The notes: generated by a model not told the origin, from the sequence alone. A stretch of DNA of 64,000 nt from Bacteroidota bacterium (GCA_016721435.1 JADKIC010000009.1:1-64000), one strand, 5' to 3'; positions 51,332 through 62,214 are shown, counted from the stretch's first letter. Made by a program: numbers and translations.

Positions 51332-51541
51332 TTACCAATAATCATTTTTTAGTTGATGGTTTAAATAATCAGGTATATTGAAAGATGACCTCTCAACAAA
51401 TTTAACCAATGAAGTAAATTGACTTTTGTTGTCATATTTTGTTGAAATTTCGATCACATCCGAAAAAAAAGTACTTAATTTACGGATAAATTCAAAATCT
51501 TCAAAGCTTTTATCAATGCCTATCCGGAAGCAGCAGCGCAA
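51332..51541 (-). pseudogene. C-terminal fragment of an unknown protein
   Basis: The complement reads FEFIRKLSTFFSDVIEIS, KYDNKSQFTSLVKFVERS and SFNIPDYLNHQLKNDYW, then stop: protein-like composition without a start codon that fits. It runs into the oppositely oriented remnant at its 5' side, so the upstream part of the gene is missing. Family not recognised. Confidence 0.3.
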
Positions 51542-51580
51542 GTGATCACACCGGAAAATGCATTTAAGTTTCTGCTGTAA
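51500..51580 (+). pseudogene. C-terminal fragment of an unrelated gene
   Basis: Reads FINAYPEAAAQVITPENAFK and FLL, then TAA, protein-like and abruptly joined at its 5' side to sequence coding on the other strand. Reminiscent of the last residues of an amidohydrolase, but too short to assign. Confidence 0.3.
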
Positions 51581-51622
51581 TAGGGGAGGGAGATGAAGAC
51601 GGAGAGTAAAGTTTATTGTGTT

Positions 51623-51661
51623 GATTTTCGCTGATTAAATCTGGGTAAATCCTGTTTTCCG
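51623..51661 (+). repeat. Dispersed intergenic repeat, copy 1
   Basis: 39 nt beginning GATTTTCGCTGATTAAATCT and ending TGTTTTCCG; identical to 57851-57889 except one base. Confidence 0.75.
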
Positions 51662-51789
51662 CTTGGATTAGTGCTGACCTGATGGCGGTCAGGTTCCTGA
51701 TAAAACATGCTTCATTAGAATTATTTTATTTGGTATTGGGTGTTTTTTAAGAAAGTTAGTTACCTTTAGGTCTTAATACCTTATCAAGC

Positions 51790-54236
51790 ATGAGAACTTT
51801 TACAAAAGCACTCCTTATTCTAATTTTATTCTGTGGGAGCTTTTCAAAAGTAAAAGCACAATATGTTACTCTACCGGATACAAATTTTGTGAATTACTTG
51901 AAAAACGTCGGATTTTCTTCTTGTATTACAGGTAATCAACTGGATACTACCTGCAACCTTGTTGTGTCGGCAACGACGATGTGGTCTTCAACAGGTAGTG
52001 GAATTTTTGATTTGGAAGGGCTTCAATATTTTGACAATTTACAAATTTTTGAAATAGAGGGAAATTTAATTGATACGGTAAGGCAATTGCCTCCAAGATT
52101 AAAGAACTTTAGATGCATATCAAATCAAACAAAACACATAACAAGTCTTCCTGATTCATTGGAGATACTTTATCTCACCGAAAATCAATTGAATATTTTA
52201 CCAGATTTACCAAATTCATTGAAAAGATTAATATGCTCTAGTAACCAACTAACATTTTTACCTTCATTGCCTTTAGGTCTAAAGTCACTTGGTTTTTCAT
52301 GGAATCCATTAAGTACATTTCCTGTATTGCCTAATGGACTTAGAGAGTTGTCTTGCGATGCAACGGGATTGAGTATTCTTCCCTCACTACCAGATTCTTT
52401 GAGGGAGCTGTGGTATGGTTATAATCAATTGTCTTCGATCCCGACACTTCCTGATTCTTTAGAGGTTCTTTCGTGTAATGACAATAACATTACTATTCTT
52501 CCAACCTTACCTTCTAAAATATATAGATTGAATTGTGGAAATAATTTTCTAGTTCATTTGCCTCAACTTCCACCCTCTATTTTCGATTTAACATGTGAAC
52601 TTAATAGTTTAGTTGATCTTCCTCAACTTCCAGATACGATGATTCAACTGCTAGTAAATGATAATCCAAGTTTGACGTGTTTACCTCCTATTCGTGTAGT
52701 AAATTACGACGGTAGTGGTGGTTTTAGTATAGGTAGCACAGGTATTCAGTGCCTGCCAAATCAAATAATAACCCAGTCATCGTTACCACCACTGCCAATT
52801 TGTGATATAATTAATCAAAACAATTGTGCAGCAGCCTGGAATTTAAAGGGAAAAATTTATCATGATAGTAATTTCAATTGTAATCATGATACTTTTGAAC
52901 AAGACTTAAAGAATGTTAAAGTTTATTTATATAAAAATGGATTGTTGTGCGAGCAGATTATTTCAAATAGTCTTGAATATTCTTTCAATGTAGATACCGG
53001 GAGTTATTATTGGATGATTGATACTGTTTCAACTTCTTTTGTTGTTGGCTGTCCTGCTGGAAATTCAGGATTTAATGCTACTATTGGTTCTTCGGCTTTG
53101 ACGTTTTCAGGTGCTGATTTTGATTAAACTGCAAGCCAGGCTTTGATCTGGGTGTTCTATCAGCAGGTGTGATTACGGATGTTGCCCGACCCGGCAGTGA
53201 TTTTATATTGAGTGTTAATGCAGGGAATATCCCAAATAATTTTGGATTGTCATGTGGAAGTGGGGTCACAGGAACAGTGAAAGTAAGAGTAAGCGGGCCG
53301 GTAACGTTTCTTTCTCCAGTGAATGGTGCATTAATTCCTTCAATGAGTGGTGATACCATGGTTTACACCATTTCAAATTTTGATTCGGTAGATATTTATA
53401 CCTATTTCCAAACGGTTTTTAACATTGATACTCTAGCTACACTTGGCAGTAGCATTTGTGCTGAAGTGTGGGTATCTACCCTGTTAGGTGATTATAATTC
53501 TTCCAATAACTTTTACATGAATTGCGTGCAGGTTGTGAATAGTTACGACCCTAATGATAAGCAAGTTTACCCATCGGGATCAACAGATACTTCTCAGTAT
53601 TGGTTAACCTACACCATTCGATTCCAGAATACAGGAAATGCCCCTGCACAGCATGTTTATATTATTGATTCACTTGATCAACATATTGATGAAAGTAGTA
53701 TTCAGCTATTAGCATATAGCCATGAACCCCTGGTGCAGGTGATTGGTAATGTTGTAAAATTTAATTTTCCGAATATCAATTTACCCGATAGCGTCAACAA
53801 TGAACCGGATAGTCATGGTTATGTTCAGTATAAAGTACGACGAAATAATAATCTCCCCATTGGCACACAAATTCACAACACCGCCTATATCTATTTTGAT
53901 TTTAATCCGCCTATTCAAACCAATACAACCACAAATACAATTGCCGTGACCGGTACTGTTAGCCTTCAGGAGTCTTTGAGTGCAATGGAAATGACCTTGT
54001 ATCCTAATCCGCTTACTTCAGGAGAGATTCTTTATTTTAACCTGAAGAATGTTTCTACTACACAAGGTAATATAAGTCTCTTTGAAATGGGTGGAAGGAA
54101 AGTGTTTTCTCAAGCAATAATTGCATCTTCAAAAACACAACAACTCGCTCTGCCAATACTTGCACCGGGCATCTATCTCGCCGTATTTGACAACGGTACA
54201 GCACGTTTTCAAAGAAAGTTGGTCGTCGTGAAGTGA
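51790..54236 (+). CDS. Secreted leucine-rich repeat protein with DUF11-like and T9SS domains (one frameshift)
   Basis: About 815 aa. Signal peptide (MRTFTKALLILILFCGSFSK, ending VKAQ), then ten LRRs of exactly 20 residues: the Leu of the LP motif recurs at 100, 120, 140 and on to 280, with the pattern LPxSLxxLxxxxNxLxxLPx of the YopM/IpaH (bacterial) LRR class. A CNA_B-like segment follows (LKGKIYHDSNFNCNHDTFEQ), then a DUF11-like domain with SYDPNDKQVYPSG, YTIRFQNTGNAPAQHVYIID and ending HNTAYIYFDFNPPIQT. The T9SS domain has MTLYPNPLTSGEILYF and ends FQRKLVVVK. The frame breaks near 53127 (GADFD|KPGFDLGVLS). No E3 ligase domain is attached; a surface binding role is likely (inference). Confidence 0.87.
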
Positions 54237-54270
54237 TTCTAAAAGGAACACCGATTAAACGGATTTTGCG

Positions 54271-54309
54271 GATTTTCGCGGTTTAAATCTGCGACCATCT
54301 TGTTTTCTG
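54271..54309 (+). repeat. Dispersed intergenic repeat, diverged copy 2
   Basis: GATTTTCGCGGTTTAAATCT followed by a diverged second half ending TGTTTTCTG; aligns to the copies at 51623 and 57851. It lies 35 bp after the LRR gene stop. Confidence 0.55.
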
Positions 54310-54508
54310 CCTTCATCAGCGTTCCCGATAAGGCTATTTGATTAGAATTAATTATATCCCTGAGCGTGGGCAGTTTTAGAAGATTTAATAACCCCGGTTA
54401 CAAAGCAGTTTACAGTTTAATTCATATCATTCGTGGAAATAGTGGTCGCGGGTATTGTTTAATTCAGAATTCTTTTTACATTCGTTCTGACCTAAACATC
54501 CTGGCCCC

Positions 54509-57500
54509 ATGAAAAATATATCATTTATTTTCTTGATTTTACTCCAGTCATTTACAGGTAATGCCCAACTTTCTCAAAATGCATTATTATTTGATGGGGT
54601 GAATGATCGTGTTATTATTCCCGGTAATACGGCTTATAATGTAGGAACAGGAAACCTGACCCTCGAAGCATGGATTCGGGCAGATTCACCCTCGGGTTCC
54701 AGTATCTGGGAGTATATTGTTCACATTACGCCACCGGCAACGGAACCGGTTTTGGGCTGGCCCTGGCCTACAATGGAACTCCTTCCTTTACTATCAATGG
54801 TTCAGGATATGGACCGGGTGGTACATTTAACATACGTGACGGACTCTGTCATCACATTGCAGTGGTACGGAAAGATACAATCCTTTCATATTATATTGAT
54901 GGGGTTTTATTGCCGGGGACATCTACCTCAACCGCAGCGATTAATACCACCAACCCTCTTTGTATCGGTTCTTACAATTCTACGGTTTCACCTAGCCCGT
55001 TTAAAGGATTAATTAAGGAGTTAAGGATATGGAACATTGCGCGCACTCCATCCCAGCTGCTGTCAAATATGAGTGCGGTTTTGCCTGCAAATTCAACCGG
55101 GTTGACAGGCTATTGGAGAATGAATACAACCTCCGGTCAAACTGTTACTGACTTTTCTCTCACCGCCAATAACGGAGTACTGGGTAATACTTCATCCATT
55201 GAAACCCTCGATCCTGCCTTTACTACTTCTTGTCCTTCCTGTGTACAAACAACAGCGACTGTTACTGCCGGAGGGCCTGTGTCGTTTTGTATCGGAGATA
55301 GTGTGTTGTTGAGTTCCAATACAGGTGTTGGATTCTCCTATCAATGGTATAAAAATGGCGTTGCAATTTCCGGGGCAACCGGTTCCACATATTATGCAAA
55401 ATTAAGTGGTGCCTTTTCCGTGAAACTAACGAATGCTTCAGCTTGTGTTTCCTGGTCAAATACTATTGATGTAACTCAAAAATTAGACAATGCCGGAAGT
55501 ATTACATGTTCAGGCTATACGATTGGACCCTGGGCCTGCCTGAATGGCGGTAACACGAGAACTTTAAGTGCAGGAACAGGAACAGGTTATACCTATCAAT
55601 GGAAACGTAATAGTGTAAATATTAGCGGAGCCACTTTGAGTACATATACTACAGGGCTGGCAGGTACGTATACGTGTTTCGTTACATCAGGCACCTGCTC
55701 AAGAACAACTTCAGCATTTGATCTGGGACCTAATCCTGTTACATTGCAGGTGATTAATGGTGGACCCACTGCTTGTACAGGTCCTGTAAATTTAATTGCA
55801 ACGAGAACTTATGGAGGCTCAGGGATAAGTTACGATTGGAAACGAAATGGGGCTTCAGTTGGTGCACCAAGTAATTATTCATACAATGCGAGTCTGTCAG
55901 GTGCTTATACTTGTGTGGTTACCGATGCTGCCTGCCCTGGAACAGTCACTTCAAATGCAATAGGTGTGACCATAGGTACGCTGCCACCTGTTTATATTTC
56001 CCCTGTAAGCACACAGGTCATCAGTGATTGCAGTGCAAGTAATGTGTTTCTGGAAGCTGTAGATGCTAACGGAAATTCGTACCCGAACGATCCGGGTATC
56101 ACTTCAATTGATTGGTATTTCAATGGTGCTACAGTTTCAGGAGCAAATTCGCTTTATGCTTCTGAATCGGGGGTGTATTCTGTTTATGTAAATTCATCTT
56201 GTGGTACGGTTTCAAGTGTACAGCCTAAAGTTTTACTTATGACTAATGGAAGTACTTCGCCTTTCATTTCATATAGCTCTTTAGTGGGTTGTACGCAAGT
56301 AGCATTAAGTGTTGATAATTACTGGACCAGCTACCAGTGGAAGTTAAATGGTGCAAATATTGCAGGAGCCACAAACTGGAATTATAATGCCACTCAATCC
56401 GGAACGTATAGTTGTCAATTGTTCAACGCTTGTGGATCAGTGACCACTCCGGGTGTGCCTGTTACTGTTTTTTCATCGGGTCCTCTGATTACCACTCAAA
56501 ATGGCACTGTAATTTGTGGAGGAAATTATAAACTTATGCAAGCTCCACTGGGAACAGGCCTTATTACCAATGGAAATTGAATGGAACTAATATTGCAAAT
56601 GCGACCGGTTTTAGTTATGTAGCGAATATTGCCGGTTCGTATACCTGTCAGGTTTCCGGTACATGCGGTTCTTTTTATCTAATGTCATAGTTTTAACAGC
56701 TTCTTCAGTTCCTGCTGTTCCCGGAATTATTACCGGAACTTCCCGACCATGTCCCGGAACTACAAATTATAATTATAGCATTGCACCTGTCGCAAACGCC
56801 ACCACTTATGTTTGGAGTTTGCCTTCCGGAATGAATTTGGTTTCCGGACAAGGAACAACCAATGTAGTGGTGAATTTTTCTCCCGGATTCATTTCCGGAT
56901 CTATTGGTGTTAAGTCAGGGAACGATTGTGGAAATAGTGCGATGTCTTCAAAACTGATAAAAACGAAAGCACCCGCTACGCCTGCAGGGATTTCAGGTTT
57001 ATCCAATGGTATTTGTGCATCTAATCAAAGTTATTCAATCAATGCGGTCAATCAGGCGACCGGATATATTTGGAGTGTGCCGGCAGGTGTTAGCGTGTTG
57101 AGTGGACAGGGAACAACAACTATTAATGTGGCAATAAACAATTCATTTTCTTCTGATTCAATTCGTGTTCTAGCCTATAACAATTGTACCTCTAGCGCTT
57201 CAAAAGCAAAGTTTATTAAAGGCATGCCGGTTCCTCCTGCGGTCATCAGTGGAGCGGTGAATGTTTGTGCAGGACAAATGGGTTTAGTCTATTCGATTAG
57301 TCCCGTTTATGGAGCGACGTCGTATTCCTGGACCAAACCGGCAGGAGCTGCAATTACTAACGGTCAGGGGACTACGCAATTGACAATGACAATGGGATCC
57401 GCTTCAGGAGTAGTAAAAGTTAAGGCCACCAACAGTTGTGGATCAAGTAATAATAAATCCAAAACACTGAATGTAGTGTGTAGATCACAAGAAATATTCA

Positions 57501-57742
57501 ACGATGAGATCATAAGTATTTATCCGAATCCATCTTCCGGCTTGTTTCATCTGGATTTCACTAGAGGAGTGGAGGAATCGGTTTCCGGAGTAATTTATAA
57601 CGGCACAGGTCAAATTGTTGATCAATTTATGGTGAATGAAAACGTTCATTTAGAAATTGGTGAGCATTATCCGCCTGGAGTCTATTTGTTGCAATTAAAC
57701 ATCAACGGTAGGGACATTCATAAGAAGCTTGTGAAGTTGTAA
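54509..57742 (+). CDS. Secreted LamG/Ig-like/PKD-like T9SS protein, paralogue 2 (frameshifted)
   Basis: About 1,078 aa and colinear with the protein at 47539. Signal peptide (MKNISFIFLILLQSFTGNAQ), LamG domain (NALLFDGVNDRVIIPGNTAY, LTLEAWIRADSPSGS, IRDGLCHHIAVVRKD), several Ig-like modules (YQWYKNGVAISGATGSTYYA, YTYQWKRNSVNISGATLS), three PKD-like modules with SGQGTT/NGQGTT, and a T9SS domain (IISIYPNPSSGLFHLDF, IYNGTGQIVDQF, PPGVYLLQLN, ending KKLVKL). Frame breaks near 54710 and near 56575-56685. The last PKD module is nearly the same as in paralogue 1 (NVCAGQMGLVYSISPVYGAT against GVCAGQMGLTYSITPVYSAT). Probably arose by duplication, with the LRR gene now between the copies. Confidence 0.86.
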
Positions 57743-57850
57743 TAGTAATGAATTGAACTTTACTGTTCAAAGCTAATTTAGGCAAATCGGGTTTATAAAG
57801 AACACAGATCTGGTCACTTTCGTGAAGAGACAAGTGACACGGATTTTTCT

Positions 57851-57889
57851 GATTTTCGCTGATTAAATCTGCGTAAATCCTGTTTTCCG
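57851..57889 (+). repeat. Dispersed intergenic repeat, copy 3
   Basis: 39 nt, 38 identical to 51623-51661. It follows the second LamG gene by 108 bp and precedes the minus-strand glycosyltransferase end by 24 bp. Confidence 0.75.
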
Positions 57890-57912
57890 TTTAAATCTGC
57901 GATCCCGATAGT

Positions 57913-59564
57913 CTATAATTTTCCGAGATGTTTAATATTCCCAAGTACCAGTTTCAAATCATTGGAGACTCTGAAATCTTTTGTGTAGAGAATGTTTAAT
58001 CGCTCACGGGTAGCGGCATCGTCTTTATGAGTACCGCCCGACATGGATGGAGATAAAACACCGGTCTTGAGACCGCTGAAGTTTTTGTCTTTTAAAAGAT
58101 AACGTCCTACCCAACTGATTTGCCCGGAAAGCACCCTGAAGATGTTTTTTATAAAGCCGGACTTGTTGTCGATAAATAAAATCAGGAAAGGGGAAAGTAG
58201 CAGCAAGCCCATACTCATACTTAAATCAAAGATGCGCTTGTTCCTGCGATTGACCGGATTGTTGATGGAAGGAACATCCACAAAATACAAATCGCCTTTT
58301 TCGTGTATGCTGTTACTGCCAATGATGAATAAACTTTCGGGAGGAGCAATCTTTATTTCTACCTCCGGCCGGCCTATTTTCAGCATATGCGCGATGATGT
58401 CACCCGAACTATGGTTTTTTCCGCAAAAGATGACTTCGTTGATTTCATACATCGAGATCATATCGGCGATACCATCCGGCGTACCCAGATAATGTGTTAA
58501 TAGCGGATGTTCTTTACCGTTAGTATGGGACTGCTCTGCGGCATACCCTACAAAATTGGAATTGTTCCCACTGACCATCATTAAGGAAAGGATGCGTTGC
58601 GTTTCTTCGGCATCTCCTGCAATGAGCAGGCGCTTCTTGATACTGTCAGCAAACCGAAATGCTCTCATCCCGCTGAAGTGCAATGCCAGTCGCGTTAAAG
58701 TGACAGATAAACTGGCCCAGGCCGTTCCGAAGAGGATAAGCGCTCTGGAGAAGCGTAACGTTTCCGGTAATAAGGCATAGCCTACCAGAATGATGACCGT
58801 TCCCGTTAATAATCCTCGCACCATTCTGGAGATGCGAATGGGTTGATCATATCCACCACTGAGAAAAGCAGCAACGATCCAGACAAGTATATATATGGGC
58901 ACCACCACCTGCATAAAGAAGGGCGGGTACTGTGCCACCTGCGCATTGATGGACCAATAGTTCTTGATGGCGACCATGCCCAGATAGATGAGTAATCCAT
59001 CGGCAACAGGAAGCCATAATTTTTCTATAAAACGCTTAATGATGGAAAGCCCGGCTCTGAGCCAGATCGCAATGTTAATGAGGAATGCGAAGATCGCGGC
59101 TCCTCCGGGTGCAAAGTGCTTGCGTGCGAAAATGACCATGGCCTTGTAAAAAACGAAGACATAGTTGACACTGCTCTTCTTCGTACTTTCTCCCTTGTAA
59201 TGAATGATGCGCGTGTCGTGGTAATAGTAATTTTTATAGCCGGCCCTGGTGATGCAATAGCTCAAGTCAATGTCTTCCCCATACATGAAATAATCTTCAT
59301 CCAGAAGCCCGGTTTTATCCAGTGTGGTTTTTCGCAGAAGCATGAAAGCACCGCTGAGCACATCCACCTCATGCGTTTGATCTTTCGAGAGATATCCAAG
59401 ATGGTATTTGCCGAAGGTCCCATCTCCACACTGCCATCAGATGAATTATTATCTACCACAAAAACTTCGACTTCCATACCCGCCATCGCCGCGCGTACGG
59501 ATTGCAGGCATTGCTGCAGGAAATACCTGACATTGTAGTTGACAATAATGATACTGAGTTTCAT
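57913..59564 (-). CDS. GT2 - sugar transferase fusion with the GT-A core deleted
   Basis: Residues 1-52 are the start of a GT2 domain (MKLSIIIVNYNVRYFLQQCL, VFVVDNNSSDGSVEM). The sequence then jumps to FGKYHLGYLSKDQTHEVDV and LSGAFMLLRKTTLDKTG, DYFMYGEDIDLSYCITRAGY: roughly 100 residues that should include the LNPDT metal-binding motif are absent, and the frame changes. After ~5 membrane helices comes a Rossmann-like NAD-binding segment (KKRLLIAGDAEETQRILSLM) and a C-terminal region like polyprenyl-P sugar transferases (PVNRRNKRIFDLSMSMGLLL, SGQISWVGRYLLKD) but shorter. As written it cannot be an active GT2. Cause unresolved: assembly deletion or true inactivation. Confidence 0.75.
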
Positions 59565-59590
59565 CGCTGTTTTTTACCTCGAAAAAAATA

Positions 59591-60208
59591 CTATTTCACC
59601 AGATGGTTGTCGTAGGGAACACGGTTGATGATGGATCTTCCCAATGTTACTTCATCCGCATATTCGAGTGCGCCACCGATGGCTACTCCTCGGGCGAGTG
59701 TGCTCATCTTCACGTCGAAGGGCTTTAGTTTCTTGTAGAGATAAAATAATGTAGTATCGCCTTCCATCGTAGTGCTCAACGCAGCAATCACTTCTGCCAC
59801 TTCTCCGCGCCCTGTTTTTTCGCAGAGGCTATCGATGTTTAACTGAGAAGGCCCTATGCCATCCATCGGAGAGATGAGTCCGCCGAGAACATGATAATGC
59901 CCCTTATACTGAAGCGTATTTTCAATGGCCATCACATCCCGGATATCTTCCACCACACAAACCAGCGAGGCATCCCGTTTCTGATCGCTGCAAATACTGC
60001 AAAGGGCTTCGCCGGAGATGTTGTGACAATTTTGGCAATAACGTAACTCCTTGCGTAAACGGATCAGGACTTCACCAAATTGCTCCACGCGTTCGGGCGA
60101 AGTTTTCAGCAGATGTAAAACCATACGCAGCGCGCTTTTACGACCGATGCCGGGGAGTTGTGCAAAAGCTTCAATGGCTTCGTCGAGGACTTTGGAGGGG
60201 AGTTGCAA
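59591..60208 (-). CDS. recR: Recombination protein RecR
   Basis: 205 aa; acts with RecF/RecO to load RecA at gaps. N-terminal helix-hairpin-helix (FAQLPGIGRKSALRMVLHLL), the C4 zinc finger CQNCHNISGEALCSIC, and the Toprim domain with SLVCVVEDIRDVMAIENT and GGALEYADEVTLGRS. The frame is intact. The -7 box TAATTTTG lies at 60225-60232, about 17 nt before the start codon. Confidence 0.96.
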   Translation of the reverse strand: MQLPSKVLDEAIEAFAQLPGIGRKSALRMVLHLLKTSPERVEQFGEVLIRLRKELRYCQNCHNISGEALCSICSDQKRDASLVCVVEDIRDVMAIENTLQYKGHYHVLGGLISPMDGIGPSQLNIDSLCEKTGRGEVAEVIAALSTTMEGDTTLFYLYKKLKPFDVKMSTLARGVAIGGALEYADEVTLGRSIINRVPYDNHLVK

Positions 60209-60224
60209 GAGAGATGGATTTCTA

Positions 60225-60232
60225 CAAAATTA
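60225..60232 (-). promoter_or_regulatory. -7 box TAATTTTG for recR
   Basis: Complement of CAAAATTA matches TAnnTTTG, with a TTTG 16 nt further upstream (60249-60252), shorter than the usual 19-21 nt. Confidence 0.4.
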
Positions 60233-60310
60233 CGAATCCCCGATTGTTCAAAAAAATTGAGGAGGCATTAAGATTTGATTTCCCGCTATTTTTTCTTTGC
60301 AGATATACGA

Positions 60311-61766
60311 ATGGCTATGTCTCCGATCCTGATTATCACTCTTATTGCGCTCTATTTCCTTGTTTTACTATGGATTTCCTGGTATACAGCCCGCGGTGCA
60401 GGAAACCAGGCTTTTCAGGGAAATAAGTCCTCGCCCTGGTATATAGTGGCATTCGGGATGATCGGCACGTCGCTTTCCGGGTGTGACCTTCGTTTCGGTG
60501 CCGGGAACAGTAGCAGGTTCAGGGATGTCGTACCTGATGGTGGTGTTCGGTTATTTTATCGGCTATATGGGTGTGGCGTATATTCTTCTTCCCTTGTACT
60601 ATCGCCTGCAACTGACTTCTATCTACCATTATCTGCAGGAACGCTTTGGAAGAAGTTCTTATAAAACCGGGGCGCTCTTCTTCATCGTTTCACGGACCCT
60701 GGGAGCAACTGCACGCCTCTATCTGGTGATTCGCGTGCTGCAGGATCTGGTGTTGAATCAGATGGGTGTTCCCTTCATCGTTACTGCCATCTTCATCTTA
60801 TTGCTCATTCTCGCCTATACCTTTAAAGGCGGGGTTAAAACCATCGTCTGGACCGACACCCTGCAAACTACATTCATGTTGGGCGGATTGATTGCCTGTG
60901 TTATTTATGTTTTGCAAAATCTCGATCTCTCCTTTGGTGAAGCATGGATAAGAATGACGGATCTCGGTTATAGCAAACTAATGATTACGGATATAAATAG
61001 TCCGGGTCATTATATGAAGCATCTTCTCGGCGGAGCCTTCATCGCATTAACCATGACCGGTCTGGATCAGGAGATGATGCAGAAAAATATTTCGGTGCGC
61101 ACGCTTAAGGATTCACAGAAAAATGTGGTCACGCTCAGTGTCATTCTTATTTTCGTCAACTTTCTGTTTCTCTTTCTCGGTGGTGTATTGTATCTCTACA
61201 GCAACGATCATCAACTGGCACTCAAGGGAGATGATTTATTTCCCACACTCGCCATGCAACATTTTCCGCCTGTCATGGGACTCATTTTTATCATCGCGCT
61301 CATTTCCGCTTTATTTCCCTCTGCAGATGGAGCGATCACGGCATTAACCGCTTCCTTTTCCCTCGATATCCTCGGCATTCAGCGCAATCCGAAACTCAAC
61401 GAAGCACAACAAACCAGTATTCGCCGACAAGTACATCTGGTATTTGCAGGAGTATTTCTGATTTGCGTGATGGTCTTTCACTGGATCGATAACCGATCCA
61501 TCATCGACCTCATCCTCAAACTCGCCGGCTATACGTACGGTCCTCTCCTCGGACTATTTGCCTATGGTGTCCTTATGAAATCAAAATTAAAAGAGACTCT
61601 TGTTCCGGTAGTATGTCTCATCGCTCCTGCATTCACCTGGGTGTTGGCCGATATGATGCCGGTCTGGTGCAATGGCTTTAAGTTCGGATATGAGTTGCTG
61701 TTAGTGAATGGAATCCTCACTTTTGTTGGACTATTTCTGATTCGGAAAAAGTCAGAAATCAATTAA
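60311..61766 (+). CDS. Sodium:solute symporter family protein (one frameshift)
   Basis: About 485 aa with 12-13 membrane helices. Helix 1 LIITLIALYFLVLLWISWYT, then FGMIGTSLSG|VTFVSVPGTVAGSGMSYL (the SSS Na+-binding region), YHYLQERFGRSSYKTGALFF, AYTFKGGVKTIVWTDTLQ and ISALFPSADGAITALTASFS, the last being the conserved Na2-site helix with SADG. The frame breaks near 60480 (one extra G in GGG). Start ATG 60311 (MAMSPIL) or 60317. The substrate cannot be assigned; the SLC5-like motifs fit sugars, amino acids or organic acids. It is divergent from recR. Confidence 0.86.
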
Positions 61767-61855
61767 AAATTCTGTTTTAAGCCTGATTTGTCTTTGCAGC
61801 AACTCAGTGAAAGTCCTTTTTAATGCAATGATTAGCAGTAGAGTACAACGATAGA

Positions 61856-61887
61856 TTTGGAGAATGTTAACTTTATAGTTAACTTTG
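61856..61887 (+). promoter_or_regulatory. Promoter TTTG-N20-TAACTTTG with overlapping GTTAAC operator
   Basis: TTTG at 61856-61859 and TAACTTTG at 61880-61887 with 20-nt spacing. GTTAAC at 61866-61871 and again at 61878-61883 forms an inverted repeat with a 6-nt spacer that overlaps the -7 box, the layout expected for autorepression by the downstream antitoxin (inference). The predicted start site is near 61894, at or just after the GTG taken as the toxin start. Confidence 0.5.
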
Positions 61888-61891
61888 GTTA

Positions 61892-62213
61892 GTGAAGACC
61901 GAAAGACAAATTATTTTCTACAAACATTACTTTACAGAATTTTATTTGCTACAAACAAAAAGAGTTCAGGAAAAATTGAGTTTGTATTTAAAATATTACG
62001 CACTGTAGAGCCGAAGAAGTCCTGGAACATTGTTGGATACAGACGGATTAGGGGGTGTTGAAGTGGGAGAAAATTTAGATCTGTTGTTTTGATAAAGGTA
62101 ATTTGGTTATTCTGTTTAATGGATTTCAAAAGAAAACGCCGAAGACATCAAAGCAAGAATTGGAGTCAGCATTAAAACATAAGCGCGATTATTTCGCAAG
62201 TAAAAATAAGTGA
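61892..62213 (+). pseudogene. RelE/HigB-family (Gp49-like) toxin, multiply frameshifted
   Basis: The region reads as one RelE/HigB-type toxin of about 108 aa only when several frames are joined: KTERQIIFYKHYFTEFYLLQ and TKRVQEK, then IEFVFKILRTVE, then TDGLGGVEVGENLDL, then CCFDKGNLVILFNGFQKKTP and QELESALKHKRDYFASKNK ending TGA at 62211-62213. At least three breaks fall within 320 nt. The stop is 1 nt before the antitoxin ATG. Toxins of this type cleave mRNA on the ribosome. Whether the breaks are sequencing errors or true inactivation is open; their density is above the window average. Confidence 0.72.
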
Positions 62214-62214
62214 T

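Larger units (their letters stand above)
50778..51789. other. 1-kb region of gene remnants between T9SS genes
   Basis: No intact gene. It contains three short coding remnants in both orientations (51171-51580) and a dispersed repeat (51623-51661). TACCTTTA at 51762-51769 is one mismatch from a -7 box and precedes the LRR gene start by 20 nt. Confidence 0.5.
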
